Positions 26,973 through 36,029 of a stretch of 64,000 nt of DNA are shown piece by piece (the stretch's first letter is position 1; each line of letters begins with the position of its first letter). The position numbers were made by a program, and so were the translations under genes. This DNA is from Caloramator sp. E03 (GTDB lineage: Bacteria > Bacillota > Clostridia > Clostridiales > Caloramatoraceae), in assembly GCF_006016075.1 (NCBI RefSeq), contig NZ_CP040093.1:1963501-2027500 (forward strand), read 5' to 3'. Below the pieces are notes generated by a model, which saw only the letters and a list, made by a program, of their open reading frames with translations, did no database searches and was not told the DNA's origin.

Positions 26973-27749
26973 ATGATTGATATTATAAAAAGCCAAATGA
27001 ATGAATATGATATTAAATATTCATTAAGCGTTAAAAGGCTTGATACAGGGCAGGAATTTAATATTAATGAAAATGAAGTAGTTCCCTCTGCAAGTACTAT
27101 TAAGGTTTTTATAATGGCTGAAGCTATAAGGCAGATGAAGGAAGGAATTGTTAAGAATGAAAGGATAAAAGTTAGTACAAAGGATTATGTGCCCTATAGC
27201 ATAATTTCTTTATTAAATCCGGAAAACACTTATACTATGATGGATTTAATAACTCTTATGATAATACAAAGTGACAATACAGCAACTAACGTTTTAATAG
27301 ATATTCTTGGAATGGATAAAATAAATGCCTTTATTAAATCTATAGAATGTAATTCAACGATTCTTGAAAGAAAGATGATGGATTTAGATGTTAGAAAGAG
27401 AGGTTTAGAAAATAAAACTACATCGAAGGATCTTACGCATTTTATGGAGCTTTTATATAAAGGTAGAATAGTTGATGAAAAAAGCTCAAAAACAATGATT
27501 GATATTATGAAACATCAGCTTGATTCTTCTATGATGAGGTATTTTATTCCTGAAGAAATTGAAGTTGCAAATAAAACAGGAGAGCTTGATGGAATTGATA
27601 ACGATACAGGTATAGTTTATTTAAATAAAGGCGATTACATATTTACAATGATGACTAGAGATGCAAAATCAAATAATGAAGCAAGGTTTGCCATAGCACA
27701 GGTTTCTAAAATAGTATATGAATACTTTTGCAAATATATGGAGGGATAA
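26973..27749 (+). CDS. Beta-lactamase-fold serine hydrolase without signal peptide
   Basis: A 258-residue class A beta-lactamase-like protein. The catalytic motifs are STIK (residues 41-44), SDN (100-102) and KTG (201-203). The Glu of the class A omega loop is not obvious; the region reads RKMMDLDVRKRG. There is no signal peptide or anchor, so it should be cytoplasmic, unlike a resistance enzyme. It ends 2 nt before a dipeptide epimerase gene, suggesting a role in peptide or muropeptide turnover. The substrate is unknown. ATG 26973 follows GGGGTGG; the frame extends upstream but lacks a good start. Confidence 0.82.
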   Translation: MIDIIKSQMNEYDIKYSLSVKRLDTGQEFNINENEVVPSASTIKVFIMAEAIRQMKEGIVKNERIKVSTKDYVPYSIISLLNPENTYTMMDLITLMIIQSDNTATNVLIDILGMDKINAFIKSIECNSTILERKMMDLDVRKRGLENKTTSKDLTHFMELLYKGRIVDEKSSKTMIDIMKHQLDSSMMRYFIPEEIEVANKTGELDGIDNDTGIVYLNKGDYIFTMMTRDAKSNNEARFAIAQVSKIVYEYFCKYMEG

Positions 27750-27751
27750 AA

Positions 27752-28831
27752 ATGATAATAAAAGACATAAAAGTAAGAGAAGTTAGTATTCCACTAAAAA
27801 AACCCTTTACAACTGCTTTAAGGACTTTGAATATTCTTACAACAATAATAATAGAGATAATAACAGATACAGGAGATATAGGATATGGGGAAGCATCACC
27901 TACAGCAGTTATAACTGGGGATACATTAGGCTCAATAAGAGAGGCAGTTGAAAACAATATATTTCCAGCAATTAAAGGCATGGATATTGATGATATAGAA
28001 AATATAATGATTAAAATAAATAAGTGTATGATAAAAAACACAAGCCCCAAGGCAGCAGTTGATATGGCCGTGTATGATCTTTTTTGTAAAAAATATAATA
28101 TGCCTCTTTATAGGTATTTTGGAGGTTCTAAAAATGAAATTGAAACTGATATCACAGTTAGCGTAAAAGATGCAGATAGTATGGCCGAGGATGCAGTAGA
28201 ATATGTAAAGGAAGGATACAGAATTCTTAAAATTAAAGTAGGGTTAGATAGTGAGCTTGATATAAAAAGAATTAAAGCAATAAGAGATGCAGTTGGATTT
28301 GATGTTAAAATAAGGCTTGATGCAAACCAGGGATGGAAGCCTAAGGAAGCAATTAGAACAATTAGGAAGATGGAGGATATGGGGCTTGACATTGAGCTTG
28401 TAGAACAGCCAGTTGTATATTATGATATTGAAGGCCTTAAGTTTGTAACGGATAATGTAGACATACCTATAATGGCAGATGAGTCACTTTTTACGCCTTT
28501 TGATGCAATAAAGCTTTTGAGTATGCATGCTTGTGATATATTAAATATAAAACTTATGAAAAGTGCCGGATTATATAACGCTCAAAAGATTGTAAGCATC
28601 GCTGAGGCAATGGGGGTTGAATGCATGATAGGAAGTATGATGGAAAGTAAAGTTGGAATTACTGCCGCATCCTGTATTGCAGGAGGAAAGAATGCCATAA
28701 CAAGGGTAGATCTTGATGCATCAACACTTTTAGCTAAAGATATTGTAGTTGGAGGAGTTAAAATTGAAAACAGTAAAATTATAATGCCTAAAGGTTTTGG
28801 GCTTGGAATTGAAAGTATTGAGTATATGTAA
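27752..28831 (+). CDS. Dipeptide epimerase of the enolase superfamily (L-Ala-D/L-Glu type)
   Basis: A 359-residue enolase-superfamily enzyme of the muconate-lactonizing subgroup. It shows the KIKVG base motif (near residue 158), metal ligands in RLDANQGW, ELVEQP and MADES, and the second catalytic Lys in NIKLMKSAG, the pattern of L-Ala-D/L-Glu epimerases used in murein peptide recycling. It follows the beta-lactamase-fold hydrolase by 2 nt. Dipeptide epimerases vary in specificity, so the exact dipeptide is uncertain. ATG 27752 is preceded by GGAGGG. Confidence 0.88.
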   Translation: MIIKDIKVREVSIPLKKPFTTALRTLNILTTIIIEIITDTGDIGYGEASPTAVITGDTLGSIREAVENNIFPAIKGMDIDDIENIMIKINKCMIKNTSPKAAVDMAVYDLFCKKYNMPLYRYFGGSKNEIETDITVSVKDADSMAEDAVEYVKEGYRILKIKVGLDSELDIKRIKAIRDAVGFDVKIRLDANQGWKPKEAIRTIRKMEDMGLDIELVEQPVVYYDIEGLKFVTDNVDIPIMADESLFTPFDAIKLLSMHACDILNIKLMKSAGLYNAQKIVSIAEAMGVECMIGSMMESKVGITAASCIAGGKNAITRVDLDASTLLAKDIVVGGVKIENSKIIMPKGFGLGIESIEYM

Positions 28832-28924
28832 ACATATATTTCTATTTAAAAAAAAATATAGTAAAATATATTTAAATAAATATATTTAATATTCTAAAAA
28901 ATCAGTTAATGGGGAGGGATTTTT

Positions 28925-30145
28925 GTGAAACTGGAAGGGAAAGTTTTAGTAGCTCAAGGAGGAGGACCTACTGCTGTTATAAATCAGTCCCTTGTTGGGG
29001 CAGTCCTTGAGTCGAGAAAATTTCCACAGGTTACAAAGGTTTATGGGGCAATTCATGGGGTAGCTGGTATTGTTAATGAAGATTTTATTGATTTAACTCA
29101 AGAGACAACTCATAATCTTGAACAGGTTGCATTAACTCCATCTTCTGCATTGTTTTCAACAAGAGATAAGCCAGATGAGAAATATTGCAGAGAAATATTT
29201 GATGTTTTAAAGGCACACGATATAAGATATTTTTTCTATATTGGTGGAAATGATTCAGTTGATACGGTTAGAATCGTTAAAGAGAATGCAAGAAAGTCAG
29301 ATTATGAGTTCAGGGCTATACACATACCAAAAACAATTGATAATGATTTGGTAATTAATGACCATACTCCTGGCTATGGTTCAGCTGCTAAGTTTGTAGC
29401 CCATGCATTTACTGGTATTAACCTTGATGTTAGAGCCCTCCCGGGAGTTTATATTGGAGTTGTTATGGGAAGAAATGCAGGTTTTCTAACAGCCGCATCA
29501 TCTATTGCTCAAAAGTATCCTGATGATGGTCCACATCTTATATACCTTCCAGAAAGACCTTTTATAATGGAGAAATATCTTGAGGATGTAAAAAAAGTGT
29601 ACGAAAAATTTGGAAGATGCGTAATTGCAGTTTCTGAAGGAATTGCAGATGAAGAAGGCAATCCTATAGTAACTAAACTTTTGAAGGATGTTGAAAAGGA
29701 TGAGTTTGGGAATGTGCAGCTTTCAGGTACAGGAGCCTTAGGAGATTTACTAGCAAGTTATATTAAGAAGCACCTTGGAATAAAAAGAGTTAGAACAGAT
29801 ACTTTTGGATATTTACAAAGATCATTCTTTGGCTGCGTATCAGATGTAGATCAGCATGAGGCAAGAGAGGTTGGAGAGAAGGCAGCACAATTTGCGATAT
29901 GGCATAATCTTGACGGTTCTATAACAATACACAGAACAGGAGAATATTCTGTTGATTATCAGTTAACAAAACTTGAAGATGTTGCAGGTAAAACGAAACA
30001 AATGCCTGATGAATTTATAAATAGTGAAGATAATAACGTAACAGAGGCCTTTAGGCATTACGTTCTTCCTCTTTTAGGTTCTGGCATACCTTCAGCTCAT
30101 AGATTAAGAGCACCTAAAGTTCCAAAGATTTTAAGGAAGGAATAA
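28925..30145 (+). CDS. pfp: Phosphofructokinase, probably PPi-dependent
   Basis: A 406-residue PfkA-superfamily enzyme phosphorylating fructose-6-phosphate. GGGPTAVIN at 12-20 and GGNDS at 107-111 show Asp where ATP-dependent enzymes have Gly, and PKTIDNDL at 135-142 carries the Lys associated with pyrophosphate use. The phosphoryl donor is therefore likely PPi. The start is GTG after GGGGAGGGA. The last 83 codons plus the first arm of its terminator are duplicated at 44125-44405. At this locus the second arm of that terminator is missing and foreign sequence follows. Confidence 0.92.
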   Translation: MKLEGKVLVAQGGGPTAVINQSLVGAVLESRKFPQVTKVYGAIHGVAGIVNEDFIDLTQETTHNLEQVALTPSSALFSTRDKPDEKYCREIFDVLKAHDIRYFFYIGGNDSVDTVRIVKENARKSDYEFRAIHIPKTIDNDLVINDHTPGYGSAAKFVAHAFTGINLDVRALPGVYIGVVMGRNAGFLTAASSIAQKYPDDGPHLIYLPERPFIMEKYLEDVKKVYEKFGRCVIAVSEGIADEEGNPIVTKLLKDVEKDEFGNVQLSGTGALGDLLASYIKKHLGIKRVRTDTFGYLQRSFFGCVSDVDQHEAREVGEKAAQFAIWHNLDGSITIHRTGEYSVDYQLTKLEDVAGKTKQMPDEFINSEDNNVTEAFRHYVLPLLGSGIPSAHRLRAPKVPKILRKE

Positions 30146-30178
30146 AAGTTAAGGTTATCTGGCTATGGAAAGATTTTT
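29898..30178 (+). repeat. 281-bp duplication, copy at the intact phosphofructokinase gene
   Basis: This matches 44125-44405 over 281 bp with two mismatches by eye. It covers the last third of a kilobase of the gene and the AAGGTTATCTGGC arm of a terminator, and stops at AGATTTTT where the two loci diverge. The matching arm GCCAGATAACCTT is absent here. Confidence 0.9.
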
Positions 30179-30254
30179 GAGATTTTTACAAATATTTGGT
30201 GTGAATATTAAATTTTAAATATATCTTGTTAATAAATAGGGCAAAAGTTTTTAA

Positions 30255-30320
30255 CATAATCAGCGACAGAAGTTGCCCTAACCACGAAGCCACCATTTCG
30301 TAAAGTTGGAGGTAGTTCAC
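30255..30320 (+). repeat. Intergenic repeat, copy 2 (possible IS200/IS605-type end relic)
   Basis: This shares the AATCAGCG..CAGAAG, GAAGCCACCA and GTAGTTCAC blocks with 21982-22029. It carries an extra TTGCCC that can pair with GGGCAA at about 30239-30244, suggesting a structured RNA end. It lies where the phosphofructokinase terminator has been broken. No transposase gene is adjacent. Confidence 0.4.
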
Positions 30321-30321
30321 T

Positions 30322-30363
30322 GACGTCAATCATTTAATTATGGTTGGCGTTGTTTTTATTTTT
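30322..30363 (+). terminator. Rho-independent terminator before the LevR-type gene
   Basis: ACGTCAATCAT pairs with ATGGTTGGCGT (three G-U pairs) around a 6-nt loop, followed by TGTTTTTATTTTTA. It probably now ends the phosphofructokinase transcript. The rest of the 30146-30512 gap holds the repeat described separately and A/T-rich sequence with TATAAT-like stretches but no clear promoter. Confidence 0.7.
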
Positions 30364-30512
30364 AGTCTGATTTATAAAAAATGGATTATGGTGTAATTTT
30401 GTAATGAGCAATTTTGAATATCTAAAAGTTTTTAATTTGATATGATATACTTTTATATAGAATTTATTGCTTATAAGATGTTTTAAAATTGTATTATAAG
30501 GGGAGGATATCC

Positions 30513-33272
30513 TTGAAAAATAAAGAAAAAGTATATAATGCCTTAAAAGAACTATCAAAAGATATAAATATTAAACAAAAAAAGGGTCTAACTGCAGAAG
30601 AGATTGGTGAAAAGTTAAATATTAAAAGAAATGCAGTAAGTCATCTCTTAAATGAACTCTATAAAGAAGGTAAAATAATTAAAATAAATACAAGACCTGT
30701 TTATTTTATAGATAAAGAATTTTATGAAAAACAATTAATAGAATCAGAAGGAATCAAAAACAACAATGAATCTTCAATTAGATATTCAAATGAAGATCCT
30801 TTTATAAAACTCATAGGCTACAGCGGAAGCCTTAAGACTCAGGTGAAACTTTGTAAATCGGCTGCCTCATATCCTCCAAACGGATTGCCAGCCTTATTAA
30901 TTGGTAATACAGGTGTTGGAAAGAGCTTTATGGCTCAGCTTATTTATGAATATGCAAAATCTATTAATGCAATTGATAATAATGCTCCTTATGTGATTTT
31001 CAACTGTGCTGAATACGCAAATAACCCAGAGCTTTTAGCGGCAAATATTTTTGGATATGTAAAAGGAGCATTTACTGGTGCGGATAGGGACAAGATGGGG
31101 CTGCTCGAGGAAGCAGACGGAGGATATTTATTCTTAGATGAAGTTCACAGGTTGCCTCCGGAAGGACAGGAGAAGCTTTTTTTGTTTTTAGATAAAGGAG
31201 TATTTAGAAGATTTGGAGAAACGAGCAAATGGAGAACATCAAGGGTAAGATTTATATTTGCTACAACTGAAGATCCAGAAAAAAGCCTTATAAAAACATT
31301 CTTAAGAAGAATCCCATTAGTTATAAATATTCCATCGCTAAATGAAAGACCATTATATGAAAGACTGCAGATGGTTTATGCTTTCTACAAAGAAGAATCA
31401 AAAAATTTAGGAATGGATATTTTAATAAGCAATCAAGTTTTGAATGTACTCTTAAAGACAAAGGTATCCGGAAATATCGGAAAGATGATAAATGTTATTA
31501 AATACAGCTGTGCTCAGGCGTATTGTCAGCTATTAGATAGTAAGTCTAAATTATTAAGGATCCATTTAAGCGATTTGCCTCAGGAAATAAAGTATGATGT
31601 AGGTGAACTTTTAAAGAGCAGCAGTTTTAATTTCAATGGAATGCTTATTTCACAAAATAAAGTAAATGAGCAATTTGAATTGGTAGTAGAAGACGACAAA
31701 ATAATAAATGAAATAACTGAAGAACTTATAAACTTATTTGAAAGTTATTCTAATGGAGATATAAATATTGACGTTTTAAAAAAGAATTCATTTATATTAT
31801 TAAATAAGTTTTCAGATATAGTAGTATTTAAAAATAATGATAAGTTTACAGATTCTATAGTTTATAATGGAATAAAAAATGTAATAGAGAACGTTTTAAA
31901 TATTATAGAGAATAACTATGGAATAAAATACTATGGCAATACAGCGATTATTTTTACACATTTTACAAATAAACTGCTTGAAGGAATTAATATAAATTAT
32001 AAGTATAGCTGCTCTGATATTGAAAATACCATAGAAATTTTAAAAAATCTGTTTTTTAAAGAGTTTATTATTGCAAGTAAAATTATAGAGCTTATTGAGA
32101 AAAATCTTGACACTAAATTAGATAGAATAGCTTTAATGTATTTTACGTTATATATCAAAAGCATGAACAAGAGTGATAATTTTAAAACAATAAATTCAAT
32201 TATTATTGCACATGGCTATTCAACTGCAAGCAGTATAGCAAGCGTTGCAAATAGACTGCTTGGACAATTCATTTTTGAAGCTTTTGATATGCCTATTGAT
32301 ATGTCATCACAAGAAATTATACTAAAAATAGAAAGTTATCTAAAAAATATAGATACATCAAATGGAATTATTATCTTAGTTGATATGGGTTCCCTTGAAG
32401 CTATATATAAAACTTTACCTGATTTAGTTGATGGAGATGTAGCCATTATAAATAATATAACAACACAACTGGCTTTAGATGTAGGAAATAGAATTATCAA
32501 TGGACAACCATTAGAACAAATAGTTGTAGAGTCTGTTAAAAAAAATAACAGCAGTTTTAAATTTATAAAGTCAAATAAAAAGAAAAAGAACTGCATTATA
32601 ACTACATGTATTACAGGTATAGGAACGGCAGTAAACATTAAAAATCTTTTGCAGCAATGTTTAGCAAATGATAATATTGAAATTATGGCTTATGATTATG
32701 ATAAACTTAGAGGAAATGGACTGCGAGATGAAGTTTTTAAAAATTATAATGTTAAGCTTATTATTGGAACAGCCGACCCTGGAATAGAGAAAATTCCTTA
32801 TATATCTTTAGAAGAGTTGATTGCAGGGCGAGGAGATTCAGTTTTAAATAAAGTTTTAAAGGATTTAACAGATAATAAAACTATAGAGCAGGTCAATCAG
32901 GAAATAATAAAACTTTTTTCACTGCAAAATGTTATTGGATATTTAACTATAATCAATCCAGATAAGATAATTGAACAGGTTGAGAAGGCAATTTCTAATT
33001 TGGAATATTGTCTTAACTTTAAATTTTCAAATGACTTAAAGATAGGGCTTTATATACACATCAGCTGTCTTATAGAGAGATTGATAATGAAGGATCCCAT
33101 AATGTCTTATAATAATTTAAAAGAATTTGAGGAATGTCATGGAAAGTTTATAAGTTATGCAAAATCTTCATTAAGCGCGATTGAAGATATTTATAAAGTA
33201 CAAATACCTACATCAGAAATAGGATTTATATATGACATTATATATTCAAAAGTTAAAGACTTAGAAGTTTGA
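30513..33272 (+). CDS. levR: LevR/ManR-type sigma-54 activator with PTS regulatory domains
   Basis: A 919-residue transcriptional activator. In order: an N-terminal winged HTH (about 1-60), an AAA+ sigma-54 interaction domain with Walker A GNTGVGKS (about 130-137), GAFTGA and Walker B LFLDEVHR, a PRD, a PTS EIIA-Man-like domain with a phosphorylatable His in IIAHGYSTASS, an EIIB-like domain beginning CIITTCITGIGTAVN, and a C-terminal PRD with IHISCLIERL. Such proteins switch on PTS operons according to phosphorylation by HPr and EII. The TTG start at 30513 follows GGGGAGG. It lies directly upstream of the PTS genes it should control. Confidence 0.93.
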   Translation: MKNKEKVYNALKELSKDINIKQKKGLTAEEIGEKLNIKRNAVSHLLNELYKEGKIIKINTRPVYFIDKEFYEKQLIESEGIKNNNESSIRYSNEDPFIKLIGYSGSLKTQVKLCKSAASYPPNGLPALLIGNTGVGKSFMAQLIYEYAKSINAIDNNAPYVIFNCAEYANNPELLAANIFGYVKGAFTGADRDKMGLLEEADGGYLFLDEVHRLPPEGQEKLFLFLDKGVFRRFGETSKWRTSRVRFIFATTEDPEKSLIKTFLRRIPLVINIPSLNERPLYERLQMVYAFYKEESKNLGMDILISNQVLNVLLKTKVSGNIGKMINVIKYSCAQAYCQLLDSKSKLLRIHLSDLPQEIKYDVGELLKSSSFNFNGMLISQNKVNEQFELVVEDDKIINEITEELINLFESYSNGDINIDVLKKNSFILLNKFSDIVVFKNNDKFTDSIVYNGIKNVIENVLNIIENNYGIKYYGNTAIIFTHFTNKLLEGININYKYSCSDIENTIEILKNLFFKEFIIASKIIELIEKNLDTKLDRIALMYFTLYIKSMNKSDNFKTINSIIIAHGYSTASSIASVANRLLGQFIFEAFDMPIDMSSQEIILKIESYLKNIDTSNGIIILVDMGSLEAIYKTLPDLVDGDVAIINNITTQLALDVGNRIINGQPLEQIVVESVKKNNSSFKFIKSNKKKKNCIITTCITGIGTAVNIKNLLQQCLANDNIEIMAYDYDKLRGNGLRDEVFKNYNVKLIIGTADPGIEKIPYISLEELIAGRGDSVLNKVLKDLTDNKTIEQVNQEIIKLFSLQNVIGYLTIINPDKIIEQVEKAISNLEYCLNFKFSNDLKIGLYIHISCLIERLIMKDPIMSYNNLKEFEECHGKFISYAKSSLSAIEDIYKVQIPTSEIGFIYDIIYSKVKDLEV

Positions 33273-33310
33273 TAAATTTTATAATCAATTGGGAGGTAGA
33301 AAAATAAAAA

Positions 33311-33712
33311 ATGGTAGGAATAATTATAGTATCTCACGGCAATTATGCTGAGGCATTATATGAATCCATAAAAATGTTATATGGCGAGCAGGAGAAAATA
33401 GAAACGATAAATTTTAAAACAGGAGAAAGCATAGAAGATTTAAAAGAGAAAATAAATTTAGCAAAAGAAAGACTTAAAACAGAATACACTTTAATTCTTG
33501 TGGATATATTAGGCGGAAGCCCGTATAATGTAAGCTCATTAGAGATAGATGAAAAATTGAATGTTATTACTGGATTTAATATGCCGATGCTTCTTGATAT
33601 TATTTCAAGACGAAATGAACCTTTGAGTATAATATCTAAAGCTGCAAAACGTGCAGGTAAAAATGGAATTGTTGATGTTAAAGAAAAATTATCAGAGAAA
33701 ATAAATAAATAG
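33311..33712 (+). CDS. Mannose-family PTS component IIA (set 1)
   Basis: A 133-residue cytoplasmic EIIA of the mannose-fructose-sorbose family. The active-site His is in IIVSHGNYA (His9), and LVDILGGSPYNVSS (near residues 60-73) is the family's second motif. It takes phosphate from HPr and passes it to IIB. It is 38 nt downstream of the levR stop and may be co-transcribed with it. Confidence 0.92.
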   Translation: MVGIIIVSHGNYAEALYESIKMLYGEQEKIETINFKTGESIEDLKEKINLAKERLKTEYTLILVDILGGSPYNVSSLEIDEKLNVITGFNMPMLLDIISRRNEPLSIISKAAKRAGKNGIVDVKEKLSEKINK

Positions 33713-33728
33713 TTTTGAGGAGGTAAAT

Positions 33729-34211
33729 ATGCTAAAAGTAGTAAGACTTGATGAAAGATTAGTACATGGACAAATAGTAAACAACTGGTGCTCAAGCGAA
33801 GGTATAACAGAAATAATGGTAGTAGATAAAAATGTGGTAAGAGATGAAATACGAAAAACGTTTATAGAAATGGCAGTGCCTGAAGGAATAAATATATTAT
33901 TTTGTGATGTTGATGAAGCTGTTGAAATATATGAAGAAGAAAGCGAATATGAAGATTTAATGATTCTTTTCAGCAATCCCTTTGAAATATTAGAGTTTTT
34001 AGAGAAAGGAGGTCATTTTGAAAAAGTAAATATAGGAGGACTGCCATATAAAGATGGTAAGAGGCGCATCAGCACAGCTGTTTATGTAAGTGAAAGCGAA
34101 ATAGAGGCTTTTAAAAAAATAGCTGAAAAAAATATTGTTTTAGATGTTAGAATGCTCCCGACAGATAAAAGTGTAAATGTTTTAACTCTATTGCAGTTAA
34201 AGGAGGAATGA
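33729..34211 (+). CDS. Mannose-family PTS component IIB (set 1)
   Basis: A 160-residue EIIB subunit. The phosphorylated His is His15 in RLDERLVHGQIVNNW. It carries phosphate from IIA to the incoming sugar. The stop codon overlaps the region of the next gene's ribosome site, and AGGAGG at 34201 lies within its last codons. Confidence 0.92.
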   Translation: MLKVVRLDERLVHGQIVNNWCSSEGITEIMVVDKNVVRDEIRKTFIEMAVPEGINILFCDVDEAVEIYEEESEYEDLMILFSNPFEILEFLEKGGHFEKVNIGGLPYKDGKRRISTAVYVSESEIEAFKKIAEKNIVLDVRMLPTDKSVNVLTLLQLKEE

Positions 34212-34214
34212 TGA

Positions 34215-35855
34215 TTGACAATAACAAAGTTTATATTGTTGTTTATTGTAACATCAATATCTGGAATAGGAGCTGCAACAGAAGAATATCAAACACACAG
34301 ACCGCTGATTGCCAGCACATTAGTTGGACTTGCCTTAGGTGATATTAAATCTGGTGTAATGGCTGGAGCTTCAATGGAGTTAGTTGCATTAGGGTGGATG
34401 ACAATAGGGGCATCAGTTCCTCCAGATCCTGCTCTTGCCGGGACTATTGCAGCTATATTAACTATTATTGGTAAGCAGAATATTGGCATATCGATAAGCA
34501 TTGCTATTCCAGTAGCAGTTGCTGGGCAGATACTTCAAATAGTACAAAAGAGTACAATAGATGTAATAATAATGCATTGGGCAGATAAATTTGCAGAAAA
34601 AGGTAATACAGCTGGAATAACTGCAATGCATTTTTTAACAGGAATTCCAAGTGCTTTAAGGGTAGCGGTTCCTTCTTTGATGGTTGCATATTTTGCAAAT
34701 GTATCCTATGTTCAGATAATGCTTAATAAAATACCAAAGCCTATTACTTCAGGATTGCAGGTTGCTTCGGGTTTTTTAGTAGTTGTTGGATATGCGATGA
34801 TTATGCAGCTTTTAAATATAAAAGAGTTATTACCTTTTTTCTTTATTGGTTTTTTGGCAACAACGTTTTCAAATATAACTCTTGTTGGTTTGGCGGTTTT
34901 AGGAGGAAGTTTAGCGGCAATATATTATTTCTACTTTATTAAAGATGATAATAGAAATACGGGAAGAAGCAGAAGAGTAAAGACAGCTGATTTAAATAGC
35001 GATGCTGTTAATGTTGAGAATGAACTGAATGAAAAAAACGAATCAATTAAACTGAATCGTAAAGATCTTATGAAAGTATTTTGGAGAATGCAATTTTATC
35101 AGCTTTCGTGGAATTATGAGAGAATGCAGAATTTGTGTTATTGCTACAGCCTGATACCTGTTTTAAAAAAATTATATAAAACAAAAGAAGACTTATCAAA
35201 AGCCCTTAAAAGGCATATGGAATATTTTAATACACACCAATTTACAGTACCTGTAGTATTAGGAGTAAATGCAGCTATGGAAGAAGCAAGGGCAAATAAT
35301 GAAAAGATTGATAATGAAATGATAACCGGTATTAAAGTAGCTCTTATGGGTCCTTTAGCAGGCTTAGGAGATCCTATATTTTGGGGAATATTAAGACCGA
35401 TGACTGCAGCAATCGGGGCTGGCATAGCCCTTGGTGGAAATATAGCAGGACCAATAATATTTTTTATAATTATTAATATTATTAGATTAATAATGAGGTA
35501 TTATGGTTTGATTATATCCTATAATCAAGGAGTTAATATGATAACTTCAATAAAGGACATAATGCCTAAAATAATGAAAACAGTTACGGTACTCGCATAT
35601 ACAGTAATGGGAGGCCTTGTTGCAAAATGGACAGTAATTAATGTACCAGTTAGATTATACTCTTATAGATCTAATGGAAAATTAATAACTGTAACTGTTC
35701 AGCAGCAGCTTGATGCAATAATGCCTAACATGCTTCCATTATGTTTTACGTTTTTTATATACTATCTGTTAAGAAAAAAAGTTCCTCCAGTTTTATGCAT
35801 AATAGGTTTAATGATATTAGGCATTATAGGATATTCTTTTGGAATTTTAAAATAA
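34215..35855 (+). CDS. Fused mannose-family PTS IIC-IID permease (set 1)
   Basis: A 546-residue membrane protein in which the two normally separate permease subunits are joined. Residues ~1-245 are IIC (TKFILLFIVTSISGIG, PPDPALAGTIAAI, several membrane helices). A charged linker (about 246-280) follows. The remainder is IID (QLSWNYERMQNLCYCY, ALMGPLAGLGDPIFWG and the C-terminal LLRKKVPPVL). No frameshift is needed, so the fusion is real in this sequence. The TTG start at 34215 is set by AGGAGG 8 nt upstream. Set 2 downstream keeps separate IIC and IID genes. Confidence 0.9.
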   Translation: MTITKFILLFIVTSISGIGAATEEYQTHRPLIASTLVGLALGDIKSGVMAGASMELVALGWMTIGASVPPDPALAGTIAAILTIIGKQNIGISISIAIPVAVAGQILQIVQKSTIDVIIMHWADKFAEKGNTAGITAMHFLTGIPSALRVAVPSLMVAYFANVSYVQIMLNKIPKPITSGLQVASGFLVVVGYAMIMQLLNIKELLPFFFIGFLATTFSNITLVGLAVLGGSLAAIYYFYFIKDDNRNTGRSRRVKTADLNSDAVNVENELNEKNESIKLNRKDLMKVFWRMQFYQLSWNYERMQNLCYCYSLIPVLKKLYKTKEDLSKALKRHMEYFNTHQFTVPVVLGVNAAMEEARANNEKIDNEMITGIKVALMGPLAGLGDPIFWGILRPMTAAIGAGIALGGNIAGPIIFFIIINIIRLIMRYYGLIISYNQGVNMITSIKDIMPKIMKTVTVLAYTVMGGLVAKWTVINVPVRLYSYRSNGKLITVTVQQQLDAIMPNMLPLCFTFFIYYLLRKKVPPVLCIIGLMILGIIGYSFGILK

Positions 35856-35947
35856 TAAAATAGTGTCATTGACAGTATTGTAATTACATATAGATTTATA
35901 TATAGTGTCAAAAAAAGAAATACACTTTATATAAAAAAAGTCCTTAA

Positions 35948-35987
35948 AAACATGCTAAGCAGTGTTACACTGCTTGGCATGTTTTTT
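35948..35987 (+). terminator. Rho-independent terminator between the two PTS sets
   Basis: ACATGCTAAGCAGTG pairs with CACTGCTTGGCATGT around a TTA loop (one T-G pair), followed by TTTTT. It ends the set 1 transcript. Its 3' arm and T-run overlap a possible sigma-54 promoter. Confidence 0.85.
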
Positions 35988-35990
35988 GCT
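35974..35990 (+). promoter_or_regulatory. Possible sigma-54 (-24/-12) promoter of PTS set 2
   Basis: TTGGCATGTTTTTTGCT matches the -24/-12 consensus (TTGGCAC-N5-TTGCA/T) closely, with GG and GC exactly 10 nt apart. It lies 40 nt before the IIB start. A LevR-type sigma-54 activator is encoded upstream. Because the same bases form part of a terminator, the match might be fortuitous. Confidence 0.5.
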
Positions 35991-36029
35991 TTATTAATAG
36001 GTGAATTTAATGACAAGGAGGTATTAAAA

